From UBA10349 sp003485905 (lineage in GTDB: Bacteria > Pseudomonadota > Gammaproteobacteria > Arenicellales > Arenicellaceae), in contig CALSLL010000004.1 of the NCBI GenBank assembly GCA_943787185.1, positions 186,001 through 250,000 of the forward strand: a stretch of DNA of 64,000 bases, written 5' to 3'. The notes below the pieces were generated by a model, which did no database searches, had not been told where the DNA came from, and was given only the letters and a program-made list of their open reading frames with translations. A program made the translations under genes and the position numbers. Positions 1-9,427 of this stretch are shown here, piece after piece. Numbering within the stretch: position 1 is the first letter of the stretch; each line of letters begins with the position of its first letter.

Positions 1-4
1 TATT

Positions 5-994
5 ATGTCAAAGACAAATATTATTGTAGAAGTAGGTTCCGTCCATGATGGTAGCTTCGGCAACGCGATAAAGTTGATCGAATTAGCTGCCGCACTTGAG
101 GTTGATGCGGTGAAATTTCAAACGCATATTCCTGAGGAAGAGACGCTTCGGTCAGCGCCTTCTCCAGGATATTTTTCCGCTGAAAACAGATTTGATTATT
201 TTACCCGCACTGGGTTTGAAAAGTTGCAGTGGGCGGAACTGAAGGCCTGCGCGGACGATAACGGTATCGCATTTATCTCATCGCCTTTTTCACAGTTAGC
301 GGTTGAGTGGTTGGCTGAGATCGGTGTTGCCTCTATAAAAATAGCATCGGGAGAGGTGACAAATTTGCCCATGTTAGAAGCTATAAGTGATACAAACTTA
401 CCGGTATTACTGTCCTCGGGAATGAGCGATTGGCAAGAGTTAGATGCAGCTGTCGAAATGTTGTCCGGGTCCGATTTAACGATATTGCAATGCAGCTCAG
501 CTTATCCTTGCCCTTACACAAATGTAGGAATAAATGTAATTTCCGAGATGCGTGAACGTTACGGGCTTCCAGTTGGCTATTCTGATCATACCGAAACTAA
601 CTACGCTGTGTTTGCGGCGGTCGCCCAAGGCGCTGTTTGTGTGGAAAAACATCTAACGTTTAGTAAGGCGATGTACGGTAGCGATGCATCTTTAGCCGCA
701 GAGCCGGAGCAGTTTCGTGATCTTGTGGCAGGCGTTCGTGCTATATGCGAGATAAACGACTCGATGGTAGATAAAAGCGATAGCTCAGAGTACGTGGAGA
801 TGAAACGGATATTTCAGAAGAGCATTGTTGCTCGACGACAAATCTCGATAGGAGAAGTTATATCTGAGGATTCTATAGCGTACAAAAAGCCAGGCAATGG
901 ATTGAGCGCTGCAATTTATAAAGAACTCATAGGTAAGACGGCTATCATGGATATTAGCCAAGATGACTATATTCAGCTAACTGACGTAAAATAG
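5..994 (+). CDS. neuB: N-acetylneuraminate / nonulosonic acid synthase (NeuB family)
   Basis: Condenses phosphoenolpyruvate with an N-acetylated hexosamine (ManNAc or a di-N-acetyl analogue) to give a nine-carbon nonulosonic acid in the cytoplasm. The 329-residue protein has the NeuB TIM barrel (about 1-245) with DAVKFQTH at 34-41, KIASGE at 112-117, GYSDHT at 191-196 and EKHLT at 214-218, followed by a C-terminal SAF (antifreeze-like) domain from about 270. The length is close to the family norm, so the gene is probably complete although it starts five bases from the window edge. With neuC and neuA downstream it forms a CMP-nonulosonate pathway. Whether the product is Neu5Ac, legionaminic or pseudaminic acid cannot be decided from this sequence; pseI/legI-type enzymes are the alternatives. 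Confidence 0.93.
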   Translation: MSKTNIIVEVGSVHDGSFGNAIKLIELAAALEVDAVKFQTHIPEEETLRSAPSPGYFSAENRFDYFTRTGFEKLQWAELKACADDNGIAFISSPFSQLAVEWLAEIGVASIKIASGEVTNLPMLEAISDTNLPVLLSSGMSDWQELDAAVEMLSGSDLTILQCSSAYPCPYTNVGINVISEMRERYGLPVGYSDHTETNYAVFAAVAQGAVCVEKHLTFSKAMYGSDASLAAEPEQFRDLVAGVRAICEINDSMVDKSDSSEYVEMKRIFQKSIVARRQISIGEVISEDSIAYKKPGNGLSAAIYKELIGKTAIMDISQDDYIQLTDVK

Positions 995-1109
995 GGGTTT
1001 ATAGATATGTCCGCTTTGATAGTATTTAGTTTCTCGGTCGATGATGGAAGGTAATTCAGGCGTGCTTTATGCGTCCTGTTTTCAATGCTGTTGGATGAGA
1101 TGTAAATAA

Positions 1110-2105
1110 GTGCGAGATATTGCGAAAGAGACTCCCCTTGGGAGTGGGCCGGTGTTTCTGGGAGGTTATCCGAAGTCGGGAACGACTTTGTTGTGCGCAT
1201 TATTAGACTCTCACCCAAAGTTAGTAGTTTTTCCAGATGAAACAAAGTATTTGTCAACTTTTAGATTTAATGAAGAGCTTGGTTTTCGAGATGAGCTAGC
1301 TCGATATATTGATCGATTTCATTTGTTTGGCAAAGAGTCGCTGTATAGCTCGGGTTATAGAGATTATACGCATATAGATTTCTCGGTATTTCGAGATGCT
1401 GCACTAGAATATTTTGACGCGAGTGATGGGGCGGTGGCGAGAGGTTTGGAAGCTGTGATGCTCGGATATAAAAAGGCAATTGGGCGAGCAGCGCTACCCG
1501 CTAAAAAATGGGTTGAGAAAACGCCCAGAAACGAAAGATATTTTGAGTTGGCGCGTTCATGGTGGCCTGAAGCAAAACTGATCGTAATGATTCGAGATCC
1601 TCGAGAGGCTTTGCTTAGCCATCGTAGATATCAAATTAAGAGGAGCTCTAATAAGCGCATTGCCTTGGGAGATTTTGTGCTTGCATGGTTGGATTCCTAT
1701 GAGCGCGCAAGCGCAGAAATAAGAGAGGATAGTTCTAGAGCTATGATAGTTCGATTCGAATCTCTTGTCGCGACTAGAGTAGGAACAATGGAGGATGTTG
1801 CCAGTTTTATGAATATACCAGTAGATCCGACGCTATTTATTCCGACAAAAGCGGGCAAAGATTGGGAGGGGAACTCCTCACACGGTGACAGCAAAATCTC
1901 GAACGTGAAAGCCGATACCGTTAAGCTTGTAAGGCTTGGAGGCTTAGAGATTATCTACATTAATTATATTCTAGGATTTGCGATTAAAGAATTCGGTTAT
2001 CCTCTTAGTAGTTGGTTTCCAAGTTTGCCAAAAAAGTTATCGAAAGCTAATGGAAAAATTGGACGGGTAATACAGCGAATAGGCAATTCTTTTAGTAAAG
2101 AGTGA
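1110..2105 (+). CDS. Sulfotransferase family protein (PAPS-dependent)
   Basis: Predicted to transfer sulfate from PAPS to a hydroxyl or amino group, most likely of a sugar. The 5'-phosphosulfate P-loop is seen as GYPKSGTTLL at 19-28, followed by DSHP; a 3'-phosphate motif IRDPREALLSHR lies at about 161-172. Between them is EKTPRN at 136-141, typical of Sulfotransfer_1/3 proteins. The start is a GTG with only a weak upstream purine stretch; the P-loop begins 18 residues later, so a later start is unlikely. It sits between neuB and neuC, which suggests that it sulfates the locus's surface glycan. The acceptor is not known, and a lipid or peptide acceptor cannot be excluded. Confidence 0.85.
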   Translation: MRDIAKETPLGSGPVFLGGYPKSGTTLLCALLDSHPKLVVFPDETKYLSTFRFNEELGFRDELARYIDRFHLFGKESLYSSGYRDYTHIDFSVFRDAALEYFDASDGAVARGLEAVMLGYKKAIGRAALPAKKWVEKTPRNERYFELARSWWPEAKLIVMIRDPREALLSHRRYQIKRSSNKRIALGDFVLAWLDSYERASAEIREDSSRAMIVRFESLVATRVGTMEDVASFMNIPVDPTLFIPTKAGKDWEGNSSHGDSKISNVKADTVKLVRLGGLEIIYINYILGFAIKEFGYPLSSWFPSLPKKLSKANGKIGRVIQRIGNSFSKE

Positions 2106-2266
2106 TTTGTTTAAATAGTTGATAAATTGAATTGAACCTATTAATTTCGATCAGTTGGTGGATTCTGCAATCTAAGGTAGCAAGCAATTATTTAGTTTGG
2201 GTGTTTGAATGCTAACATTCAAATATTGTAGGTTTTTTGACTATTGCGCACTTAAAAGCTAGTTTG

Positions 2267-3421
2267 ATGAAAAAGAAAATTTGTGTTGTTGTTGGTTCAC
2301 GTGCGAATTACAGCAGTATTAAATCTGCAATGCGAGCGATCGAAAACCATCCAGATTTGGAGTTGTTGGTTATCGTCATGGCTTCGGCAGTTTTAGATCG
2401 TTATGGGGCGGTTGTTGATTTGATACAGGCCGATGGTTTCACCATTGATGAGCGTGTATTTATGGTTGTTGAGGGTGAAACACCCCTCACCATGGCTAAG
2501 TCCACGGGGTTAGGTTTAATAGAATTAGCGACGGCGTTTGACAGACTCGGCCCGAATGTTGTTGTAACGATAGGAGATCGTTACGAGACGATGTCTACGA
2601 CTCTTGCCTCGGTTTATATGAATATCCCGTTAGCGCATACAATGGGAGGCGAGGTGACAGGGACAATCGACGAGAGCATTCGTCACGCAGTAACAAAATT
2701 TGCGCATATTCATTTCCCCGCATGTGAAGATGCAAAAGAACGAATTATTAAGTTAGGGGAGGACCCAGATACGATTTATAACGTTGGTTGTCCGAGAATT
2801 GATCTAGTAGCGGAGGTGCTAAATAACCTGGGTCTGGTAGATTTATCCGTTCTGAATACAGAAGGTGTAGGCGCTCGCATCGATCTTGAGAAACCTTTTA
2901 TATTGCTATCACAGCATCCGGTTACAACTGAATATGGTGCTGGCGAAGCACAAATTTATGCTTCACTCCAGGCAATCCAGGAGTCTGGATTGCCTGCGAT
3001 AGTATTGTGGCCCAATTCGGATGCTGGTTCGGAAGATATATCAAGAGGCGTGCGCAAATATAGAGAGCGAGATAGAATTGATAACTTTCGATTCTTTAAA
3101 AATCTACCGATCGACGTATATATATACTTGATGAAAAAGACGGCCTGTTTGGTGGGCAATTCTAGCAGCGCCATTCGTGAGGGCTCGTTTATTGGTACTC
3201 CAACAGTAAATATAGGAACGCGGCAAAATATGCGTCAGCGCGGAGCAAATGTGATAGATGCGGGGCATAACAAAGACGATATTTTAGCGTGCATTGAACG
3301 ACAGCTTGCCCATGGTGCGTATGATAGTGAACCAATATATGGGGATGGCCACGCCGGTAAACAGATTGCAGATACGCTAGCAATCGCGCGACCTGTGCTT
3401 CAAAAAACAATTGCATACTAG
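2267..3421 (+). CDS. neuC: UDP-N-acetylglucosamine 2-epimerase, hydrolysing (NeuC family)
   Basis: Converts UDP-GlcNAc (or UDP-diNAc-bacillosamine in the legionaminate pathway) to the free 2-epimer used by NeuB. The 384-residue GT-B-fold protein shows GSRANYSS at 10-17, GDRYE at about 103-107, HTMGGEVTGTIDESIRH at about 124-140 and GNSSSAIREGSF in the C-terminal nucleotide-binding half. I chose the ATG at 2267; a TTG ten codons upstream (2237) is open but adds residues that are not family-like. Its stop is followed directly by the ATG of the next gene, which indicates one transcript. Assignment to NeuC rather than the non-hydrolysing WecB family rests on the N-terminal motif and on the neuA/neuB neighbours. 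Confidence 0.9.
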   Translation: MKKKICVVVGSRANYSSIKSAMRAIENHPDLELLVIVMASAVLDRYGAVVDLIQADGFTIDERVFMVVEGETPLTMAKSTGLGLIELATAFDRLGPNVVVTIGDRYETMSTTLASVYMNIPLAHTMGGEVTGTIDESIRHAVTKFAHIHFPACEDAKERIIKLGEDPDTIYNVGCPRIDLVAEVLNNLGLVDLSVLNTEGVGARIDLEKPFILLSQHPVTTEYGAGEAQIYASLQAIQESGLPAIVLWPNSDAGSEDISRGVRKYRERDRIDNFRFFKNLPIDVYIYLMKKTACLVGNSSSAIREGSFIGTPTVNIGTRQNMRQRGANVIDAGHNKDDILACIERQLAHGAYDSEPIYGDGHAGKQIADTLAIARPVLQKTIAY

Positions 3422-4849
3422 ATGCCCCCTCATAGCGGACGAATAGTCATCGTACTGCCCGGTTCCATGCCGTTTAGAATGATGGTTGGTTCTGGTGTGC
3501 TTGAGAAGTTGCGATATAAAACAGCGCAATCTATCGTAGTTGTTTGTCCAGACGGTCGCTACCGCAAAGAGTTACCAGACTTTGTCGAGTGGCGTGAGCT
3601 TTTTCGTCCTTCCCAGTTAAACAACCAACCGTTGATGAGACGCATAGTTAGATATCTCACGTTGCGGATCGAGTTGCTCCTAAATGTTTCGTATGCGGGA
3701 TTGTCATATCGCTTTAACGAAATATCTGGATTTAGAACGCATCAGTATAAAAAGAACATGTCGAAAGCGCGCCAACTGAGAGAGAATCTCGCCGGAAATT
3801 TCGTAAAATCCCGTTACGGTTTTCCTTTTGCATCATCAGATTATTTTTATCGTATTTACTATAGAATTTTTTTTCGTAAGTGGTTTGTCCCGGACGGTTA
3901 TCTTGAGCGTTTTTTTCAAGAAGAACCAATTGATCTAATTGTTTTTTGGCATGCGCAAAATAGGGTGTATCGTGATTATGTGCAATGCGCGCGCGTTCGA
4001 TCTATACCGATGATAGCGGCAATAGGCAGTTGGGATAGAACCACCACAAAGGGTCCTCTTATGCCCGATTTAGTTAAAGTTATCGCGATTAATCAAGTTA
4101 TGAAAACTGAGTTGATGAAGCATCACGGCGTGGCCCAAGATCGAATAGAAGTCGTGGGGTGGCCCCAGATGGATAATTACATGGATAGGCTGGGTAAAGA
4201 CAAACAACGGATTACTAAAAGTACTTTTTTGCGCAAATATGGCTTTAAATCCGATGCGACTCTTGTTGTGTACGCTGCTAGCACTGAGCGATTAGGGGTG
4301 CATGAGCCGGATATCGCAAGACATTTAGCGAAATTTATTACCGAGGCAGGTTTCCTAAATAACATATGCTTGTTTTTGCGCCCACACCCACAAGACTTGA
4401 AGTTTAAAGAGCGATTTTCAGAGCAGTTAGAAAACAAAGTTATTAATTATGAAGATGCTAGTCTTACGAACTTAGGCCAGCTTGCGGAGCTTTTTTCAGC
4501 TGCTGATGTGGTGATTTCAACGCAGGGGTCAATTAGCCTTGACGCAGTGGCTCTCGATTGTCGCGTAATAAATATTGCATTTAACGGCGATGGTCAACCC
4601 ACCTATCACGAGAGTGTAGAAAGATACTATGAGATGGATCACTATCAACCAGTAATTGACAGTGGGGGTGTGGCGGTTGTGAGAAGTTATGCCGAGCTGG
4701 ATGAGGCTTTAAAGGCTTATATTTCGGATAGCAGTTTACATGGCGAGGGCAGAGCGAGGTTACGCGAAATTATGTTAGAGCCTCTAGATGGTAAGTCTAC
4801 TGATAGAACTGTCGAAGTGTTGTTAAATGAACTTACAGGCGTAGGTTAA
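3422..4849 (+). CDS. GT-B-like glycan-transferase-like protein, function unassigned
   Basis: A 475-residue protein that I cannot assign to a named family. The C-terminal half looks like the nucleotide-sugar-binding half of a GT-B fold: YAAST near residue 286, RPHPQD near 325 and STQGSISLDAVALD near 363. Upstream of these, SWDRTTTKGPL near 205 resembles a motif seen in CDP-glycerol glycerophosphotransferase-like and surface-carbohydrate proteins. No signal peptide or membrane segment is evident. It starts on the base after the neuC stop and is followed by neuA, so it is embedded in the nonulosonate operon and is a reasonable candidate for the transferase that uses CMP-nonulosonate. That role is inference from position only. 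Confidence 0.75.
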   Translation: MPPHSGRIVIVLPGSMPFRMMVGSGVLEKLRYKTAQSIVVVCPDGRYRKELPDFVEWRELFRPSQLNNQPLMRRIVRYLTLRIELLLNVSYAGLSYRFNEISGFRTHQYKKNMSKARQLRENLAGNFVKSRYGFPFASSDYFYRIYYRIFFRKWFVPDGYLERFFQEEPIDLIVFWHAQNRVYRDYVQCARVRSIPMIAAIGSWDRTTTKGPLMPDLVKVIAINQVMKTELMKHHGVAQDRIEVVGWPQMDNYMDRLGKDKQRITKSTFLRKYGFKSDATLVVYAASTERLGVHEPDIARHLAKFITEAGFLNNICLFLRPHPQDLKFKERFSEQLENKVINYEDASLTNLGQLAELFSAADVVISTQGSISLDAVALDCRVINIAFNGDGQPTYHESVERYYEMDHYQPVIDSGGVAVVRSYAELDEALKAYISDSSLHGEGRARLREIMLEPLDGKSTDRTVEVLLNELTGVG

Positions 4850-4894
4850 ATTATCTACTGCATGCAATTAAGTTAATGGGTTGAAAAACTACGC

Positions 4895-5593
4895 ATGAAA
4901 TTTGTCGCTCTAATTCCTGCTCGTGTGGGCTCAAAAGGTATCCTCGAGAAAAACATTCGATCACTAAATGGGATACCTCTAATAGTTCATACCATTCGCG
5001 AGGCATTAAGTGTCCTTGGCAATGAGAACGTTTTTGTGTCAACAGACTCATCTGACATAGCTGAGATTGCGCAGAGCGCTGGTGCGCAAGTCCCCTTTTT
5101 GCGCCCCAAAGAACTTTCCGGGGACAAGGCGACGGCCTTTGAGGCAGTTGAGCATTTTTTTGGTTGGGCTCACGAGAACACCTCATCGTTAGGCGCAATA
5201 GCCTATTTGCAACCGACCTCACCTTTGCGCTCGGCTGCAGCAATATCAAACGCGTGTAAATTGTTTAAGCAGAGTGATGCCGATTCTCTGGTTAGTGTAA
5301 TCCCTGTTCCGCATCAATTTTCGCCTTCATCTTTAATGCAGGCTAACGGAGAGTGGTTAACACCTGTTAAGAGTTTTGCATCAACCCCATTACGGCGCCA
5401 GGAGAAGCCAGTTTATTTTGCTAGGAACGGTCCTGCTATATTGATTACTAGACCAGACACTCTAGCTACCCATGGAAACCTTTATGGAGAGAGAATCCTG
5501 AAATTTGAAATGAGCCAGGAGGAATCTGTTGATATAGATTCTGAACAGGATTTGGAATACGCAGCTTGGTTGCTTGGTCGGAGAGGCAGATAA
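4895..5593 (+). CDS. neuA: CMP-N-acylneuraminate cytidylyltransferase
   Basis: Activates the nonulosonic acid with CTP to give the CMP-sugar donor. The 232-residue protein has the N-terminal nucleotide-binding motif IPARVGSKGILEKNIRSL at 7-24, VSTDSSDIAEIA near 48-59 and LQPTSPLRS near 104-112, all hallmarks of NeuA-type cytidylyltransferases. It lacks the C-terminal esterase/phosphatase extension of long NeuA proteins, which is usual. The stop TAA overlaps the ATG of the next glycosyltransferase (TAATG at 5591-5595), so the two are translationally coupled. Specificity for Neu5Ac, legionaminic or another nonulosonate is not determinable here. Confidence 0.93.
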   Translation: MKFVALIPARVGSKGILEKNIRSLNGIPLIVHTIREALSVLGNENVFVSTDSSDIAEIAQSAGAQVPFLRPKELSGDKATAFEAVEHFFGWAHENTSSLGAIAYLQPTSPLRSAAAISNACKLFKQSDADSLVSVIPVPHQFSPSSLMQANGEWLTPVKSFASTPLRRQEKPVYFARNGPAILITRPDTLATHGNLYGERILKFEMSQEESVDIDSEQDLEYAAWLLGRRGR

Positions 5594-6756
5594 TGGCTTT
5601 AAAAACGGCATATGTAGCCAGTTTAGATTTGCCAAATCGTTACGCTCACTCTATTCAGATAATGAAGAATGCTCAAGCCTGGCATCGAAACTCGCGTGAA
5701 TTTTTGTTTTTAGCAAATTTGAGTTTTAAGTCTTGGCTAAATATAGGCAATATAGACCTAATGCAATTCTATGGCTTGAGCGATGTTTTCGAGTCAAAGT
5801 TTTATCCATACCGAGATTTGATGGGGCTGCCGACAGCATTCTTAAGCGAAACCTATTTTAGAAAAGCGACTCGTTTTTTAGAGGAATCAAATGTTGATTT
5901 GGTGTTTACTCGCACATTTGAGCTTCCTAAATATACTGTACCGAGAGGGATACCAACTCTAGTGGAAACACACGGGCCTCCCGACAACTCCAAACAGAAA
6001 AACAATTTGTATCGATTACTTAAACATGATGCCTTACTTGGTTTGGTTACAATTTCTGAACCACTTAAAGAGCGTTATATTAAGCACGGCTTGCCGGCTG
6101 AGAAGATTATCGTGGCGCCTGATGGCGTCGATACGGGAATGTTTTCCGAAAGTCTGGGGCAACAAGAAGCGCGCTCGATGCTCGGGCTTGAAAAGCACGA
6201 AATGTATGCTGTTTACGTCGGTCATTTATACGATGATCGTGGTATTCAGGAAATCCTCGCGGCCGCGGCTGCTTACCCTTCGTGTAACTTTTTGTTAGTG
6301 GGGGGGCACCCCGAGCATGTTGAGAAGTGGCAGGGCATAGTTAGTGAACGGGGACTTGGTAATACTAAACTTTTGGGTTTTGTAAATAATTCTGAGGTAT
6401 CAAAATACTTGTGGTCGGCTGATATTCTAATGATGCCGTACAGTCAGACCTGCCCTACTGCTGAGTGGATGTCACCGTTAAAACTTTTTGAGTACATGGC
6501 TGCCGGTCGGGCAATTTTAGCAACCAACTTAAAAGCAATTAAGGAGGTACTGACAGACAATGTGAACGCGATTCTGGTGGAACCAGACAATGCACAAAGC
6601 TTTATGAGTGGCTTTGAGAAGCTTTTGAATGACCCTGCATTAAGGGACGCACTCGCATCCAACGCCAAAAAAAGTGTCAAAGGGTTTAGCTGGGATCAGC
6701 GAGTTAAAAATATAATCGAATACGCTCAATCGCGAATGGCCCTGCTGAATAGTTAA
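5593..6756 (+). CDS. Glycosyltransferase family 4 (GT-B, retaining)
   Basis: Cytoplasmic glycosyltransferase of 387 residues with the group-1 layout. The N-terminal acceptor domain is followed by a donor domain with APDGVDTGMF, VYVGHLYDDRGI, LLGFVNNSEV and the SPLKLFEYMAAGRAI block that carries a donor-binding glutamate. The reading frame is open 27 bases upstream, but the ATG at 5593 overlaps the neuA stop and is the natural coupled start. It probably adds one sugar of the surface polysaccharide or LPS O-antigen assembled by this locus. Donor and acceptor are unknown. Confidence 0.88.
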   Translation: MALKTAYVASLDLPNRYAHSIQIMKNAQAWHRNSREFLFLANLSFKSWLNIGNIDLMQFYGLSDVFESKFYPYRDLMGLPTAFLSETYFRKATRFLEESNVDLVFTRTFELPKYTVPRGIPTLVETHGPPDNSKQKNNLYRLLKHDALLGLVTISEPLKERYIKHGLPAEKIIVAPDGVDTGMFSESLGQQEARSMLGLEKHEMYAVYVGHLYDDRGIQEILAAAAAYPSCNFLLVGGHPEHVEKWQGIVSERGLGNTKLLGFVNNSEVSKYLWSADILMMPYSQTCPTAEWMSPLKLFEYMAAGRAILATNLKAIKEVLTDNVNAILVEPDNAQSFMSGFEKLLNDPALRDALASNAKKSVKGFSWDQRVKNIIEYAQSRMALLNS

Positions 6757-6808
6757 AGCTTCCAGACGATTTGAATAGCTTACCTTAACCGTATTAGTGC
6801 TCTAGTAG

Positions 6809-9338
6809 ATGAAGCTTGTTAAGACTGTTTTCAAGGGGAACACTACTCTGCGCTCGTTGGTGTTTAGAATATTCATAAGCTGTATTGCTGGAGTTGGTTT
6901 GGTCATTTTGTGCGGGTTGATGTCTGGCTGGTATCTAGACGCCAGCGTAAAAATTTCTATAGATACTAATGACCCTATCCGCATAAAGGCATATTACAAC
7001 ACCGGGCATGGGTACCATGAAGAGGAGACAGCGTTAAAATCCTCTGTATTTGGAGTGGAATACTTACCACTTCCAAAGACTCAACTAGTTGGCTTGCGTC
7101 TAGATATCGAAACGGATATTACTCAACTGGGCGTTCAGTCTATTTGTTTCACTTCTATTTTTGCATCGCATTGCTGGCGAGGAGATTCGTTGGCAGAAGC
7201 TCTCCTGCCCACAAATAATGTAGTGTTGGAGAGAAAGGGAGATATTGTTAGTGAGATAGTCGCTGGCCAGGACCCGTACGTGGAATTAATCGGTGATATT
7301 GGTGGGGCGCACCACAATGTTGCGGTAATGTCCCCCAAGCGAGTTGCTTTAATAACAGCTATTTTTTCAATAGCATTATTTTCGGTTTGGACTTTTTTGC
7401 AAGCAACCACCATTGGAAGGCGGTTCGTGAATAGTTGGTTTACTCACGTTAGATCTGGATCTCCAGTACCTTTAGGGGCCGTCTTATCTTCGTACGTATT
7501 GTGCACTATTGTTTTCGCTGGATACTGGTCTGGCCTGTATGAAATATGGGGTTTGAGTGGATATGTAGTTTTACTTGTTTGTCTGTTAACCCTCTGCCAA
7601 TTATTAAGTAATACACAAATATTTTTGTTCAAAAAATTTAAATTGCCTGGCCAGGCACACCTAAGTAAAAAAGCGTTTTTTAGTGCTGTAATTTGCACAA
7701 CTCTAGTTTGTTTACCGGTGTTTTGGTACTTATTTGCAACGTGGAATCAGGAGTTTCCACATATCGGTGACCATGAGTTTTACTACTGGTCTAATACAAT
7801 TGCGTACCGAGAGTTCGTTTCGAACCCCGGAGTGTATCGATCAATGATTGGTCTGCTGATTGTTGCGACAGTAACTGGTTATTGGCGTCTGGCGATTGTT
7901 CTAATGATTGCCGCTATATTTTACTTTGATGCTGGCTCAGAGATGCAGGAAGTTTTTTCGCGCTACCCTGGTGGTGGGCGAATGCTGAACCTTCCGTTTA
8001 TGCATATGTCGGTGGTGCAAGATTGGTCGTCTCCGCTCAACGCGGGACGATTAGCGAACTCACTAGCAGTACCAATATGGCTAATGGTGTTGCGACCCCT
8101 ATTGCTTGGGCGTTGGCCGAATTGGCTGATACTTCCGGTTGGATTGTTGATGTTTTATCAGGCCGAAACCGTGTACTTATTTACCACCGCCTATCTTGAT
8201 CCCTGGGCTGCGATTACGGTGTTGCTGGCAACCGAACTGGTGCTTCGAGCTGAAGCGTCAGAGTGATTACCTTAAGGCTTGTTTAGTGCTCGGTGTAGGT
8301 GCGGTGGTTAAGGAGCAAGTGGTATTTCTTATACCCTGGGTGTGGATGGCAGGTAAACCCTGGCTTCACGATAACCGTCGAAAATTGTTAGCTTTGGCTG
8401 TTGGCGCCTGTAGTGTCCTACCTTTTATACTTTACTATTTTATCCGCAGAGCATCGGGCTTTAGTCGATACGACTATGTTGGTATCGGACAAATATTCTC
8501 AGGGCAATGGCAAACTGAATTTTGGCATAGGGTAGTTTTTCATTTTGGCGTGACTGGCTTGGTAATGCTTGTTTTGGTGGCCATTTTTTGGATCTTTGTA
8601 CTGATGGACCGAAACTTCAAGCAGTATCGATTTAGCCTGCTCATGATGTTTGGTGGGTTGGTTAGTCTGGTTTTACTATTTAATTTAGATGTTGGCGGTA
8701 TGGCTTTTACTGGGTATCCAAGATTCTACTTACCAGTACTAGCGTTGTTGGCCGCTCCTTTATTTTTGTTAAGTCGATTTTCGGACAGACCTAGTTGGCG
8801 GAATGCAGCAGTTACTGTTGCATGTTCTATAATCTTGATTGGCAACTTGCCTACTTTGAGTACGACACTATCTAAAACTAGTGCCCCGGATGCAGTGAGG
8901 AATTTCAATGAACATTATGATGCTCCAATATATTTACCTATAAAAGCTTTGATAGAAACTGCTAATGAAGATGGCGCACTCAGGGATGGTCAGTCAATAT
9001 TTATACGACTTGTGACTGGGTGGAACCAACCCACGTTTGTGTATCCTCATATTATTCGTGACCACCCAATGCAAGTTTTACATGATCAGCCATGTAATTG
9101 TGATCAGGGCGGTGCAACATTACAGCCATTCGTCTACCCTGCTGGTCTGCACGAAAATGGAGACATGTACGATCAGGCAACGCCGGGGTATCCATTACTA
9201 CCTCGGCAGTTTGCTCCTAGATGGTCAGAAGTAAATGAAGGCAAGTCGGCTTGTCTTGCAGAGTTAAAGCGCAGCTGCTCTTATTATGCGGAGCAAAAAA
9301 TCGGGGATTTCGTGACTGGCGCTATCGGCGTGAAATAA
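6809..9338 (+). CDS. GT-C-like polytopic membrane protein, interrupted by one frameshift
   Basis: Two overlapping open frames (6809-8266 and 8196-9338) make one protein of about 840 residues. The first ends after RAEASE; the second continues the same membrane topology from SDYLKACLVLG. The shift is +1 and lies near 8230-8262. The protein has a membrane helix at about 20-40, a soluble presumably periplasmic domain at about 45-175, then many helices and a soluble C-terminal tail. GDHEFYYW in a loop after the fourth helix resembles the acidic loop motif of GT-C enzymes, which use polyprenyl-phosphate sugars in the periplasm. The neighbouring GT2 gene could make such a donor. A GT-C role is inference; no family is firmly recognised. 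A real pair of split genes is possible but less likely. Confidence 0.6.
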
Positions 9339-9427
9339 ATAAAACTAGCGAAACTCTTAACACTAGCCTATATAATTCGCGCGCCTTTTTACAAAGTAAG
9401 CGAACAGCGCGTCAAACGAGAATATTC

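Noticed and set aside
973..1257. 94-codon - strand frame between neuB and the sulfotransferase
   Set aside because: Overlaps both genes and has no recognisable feature.
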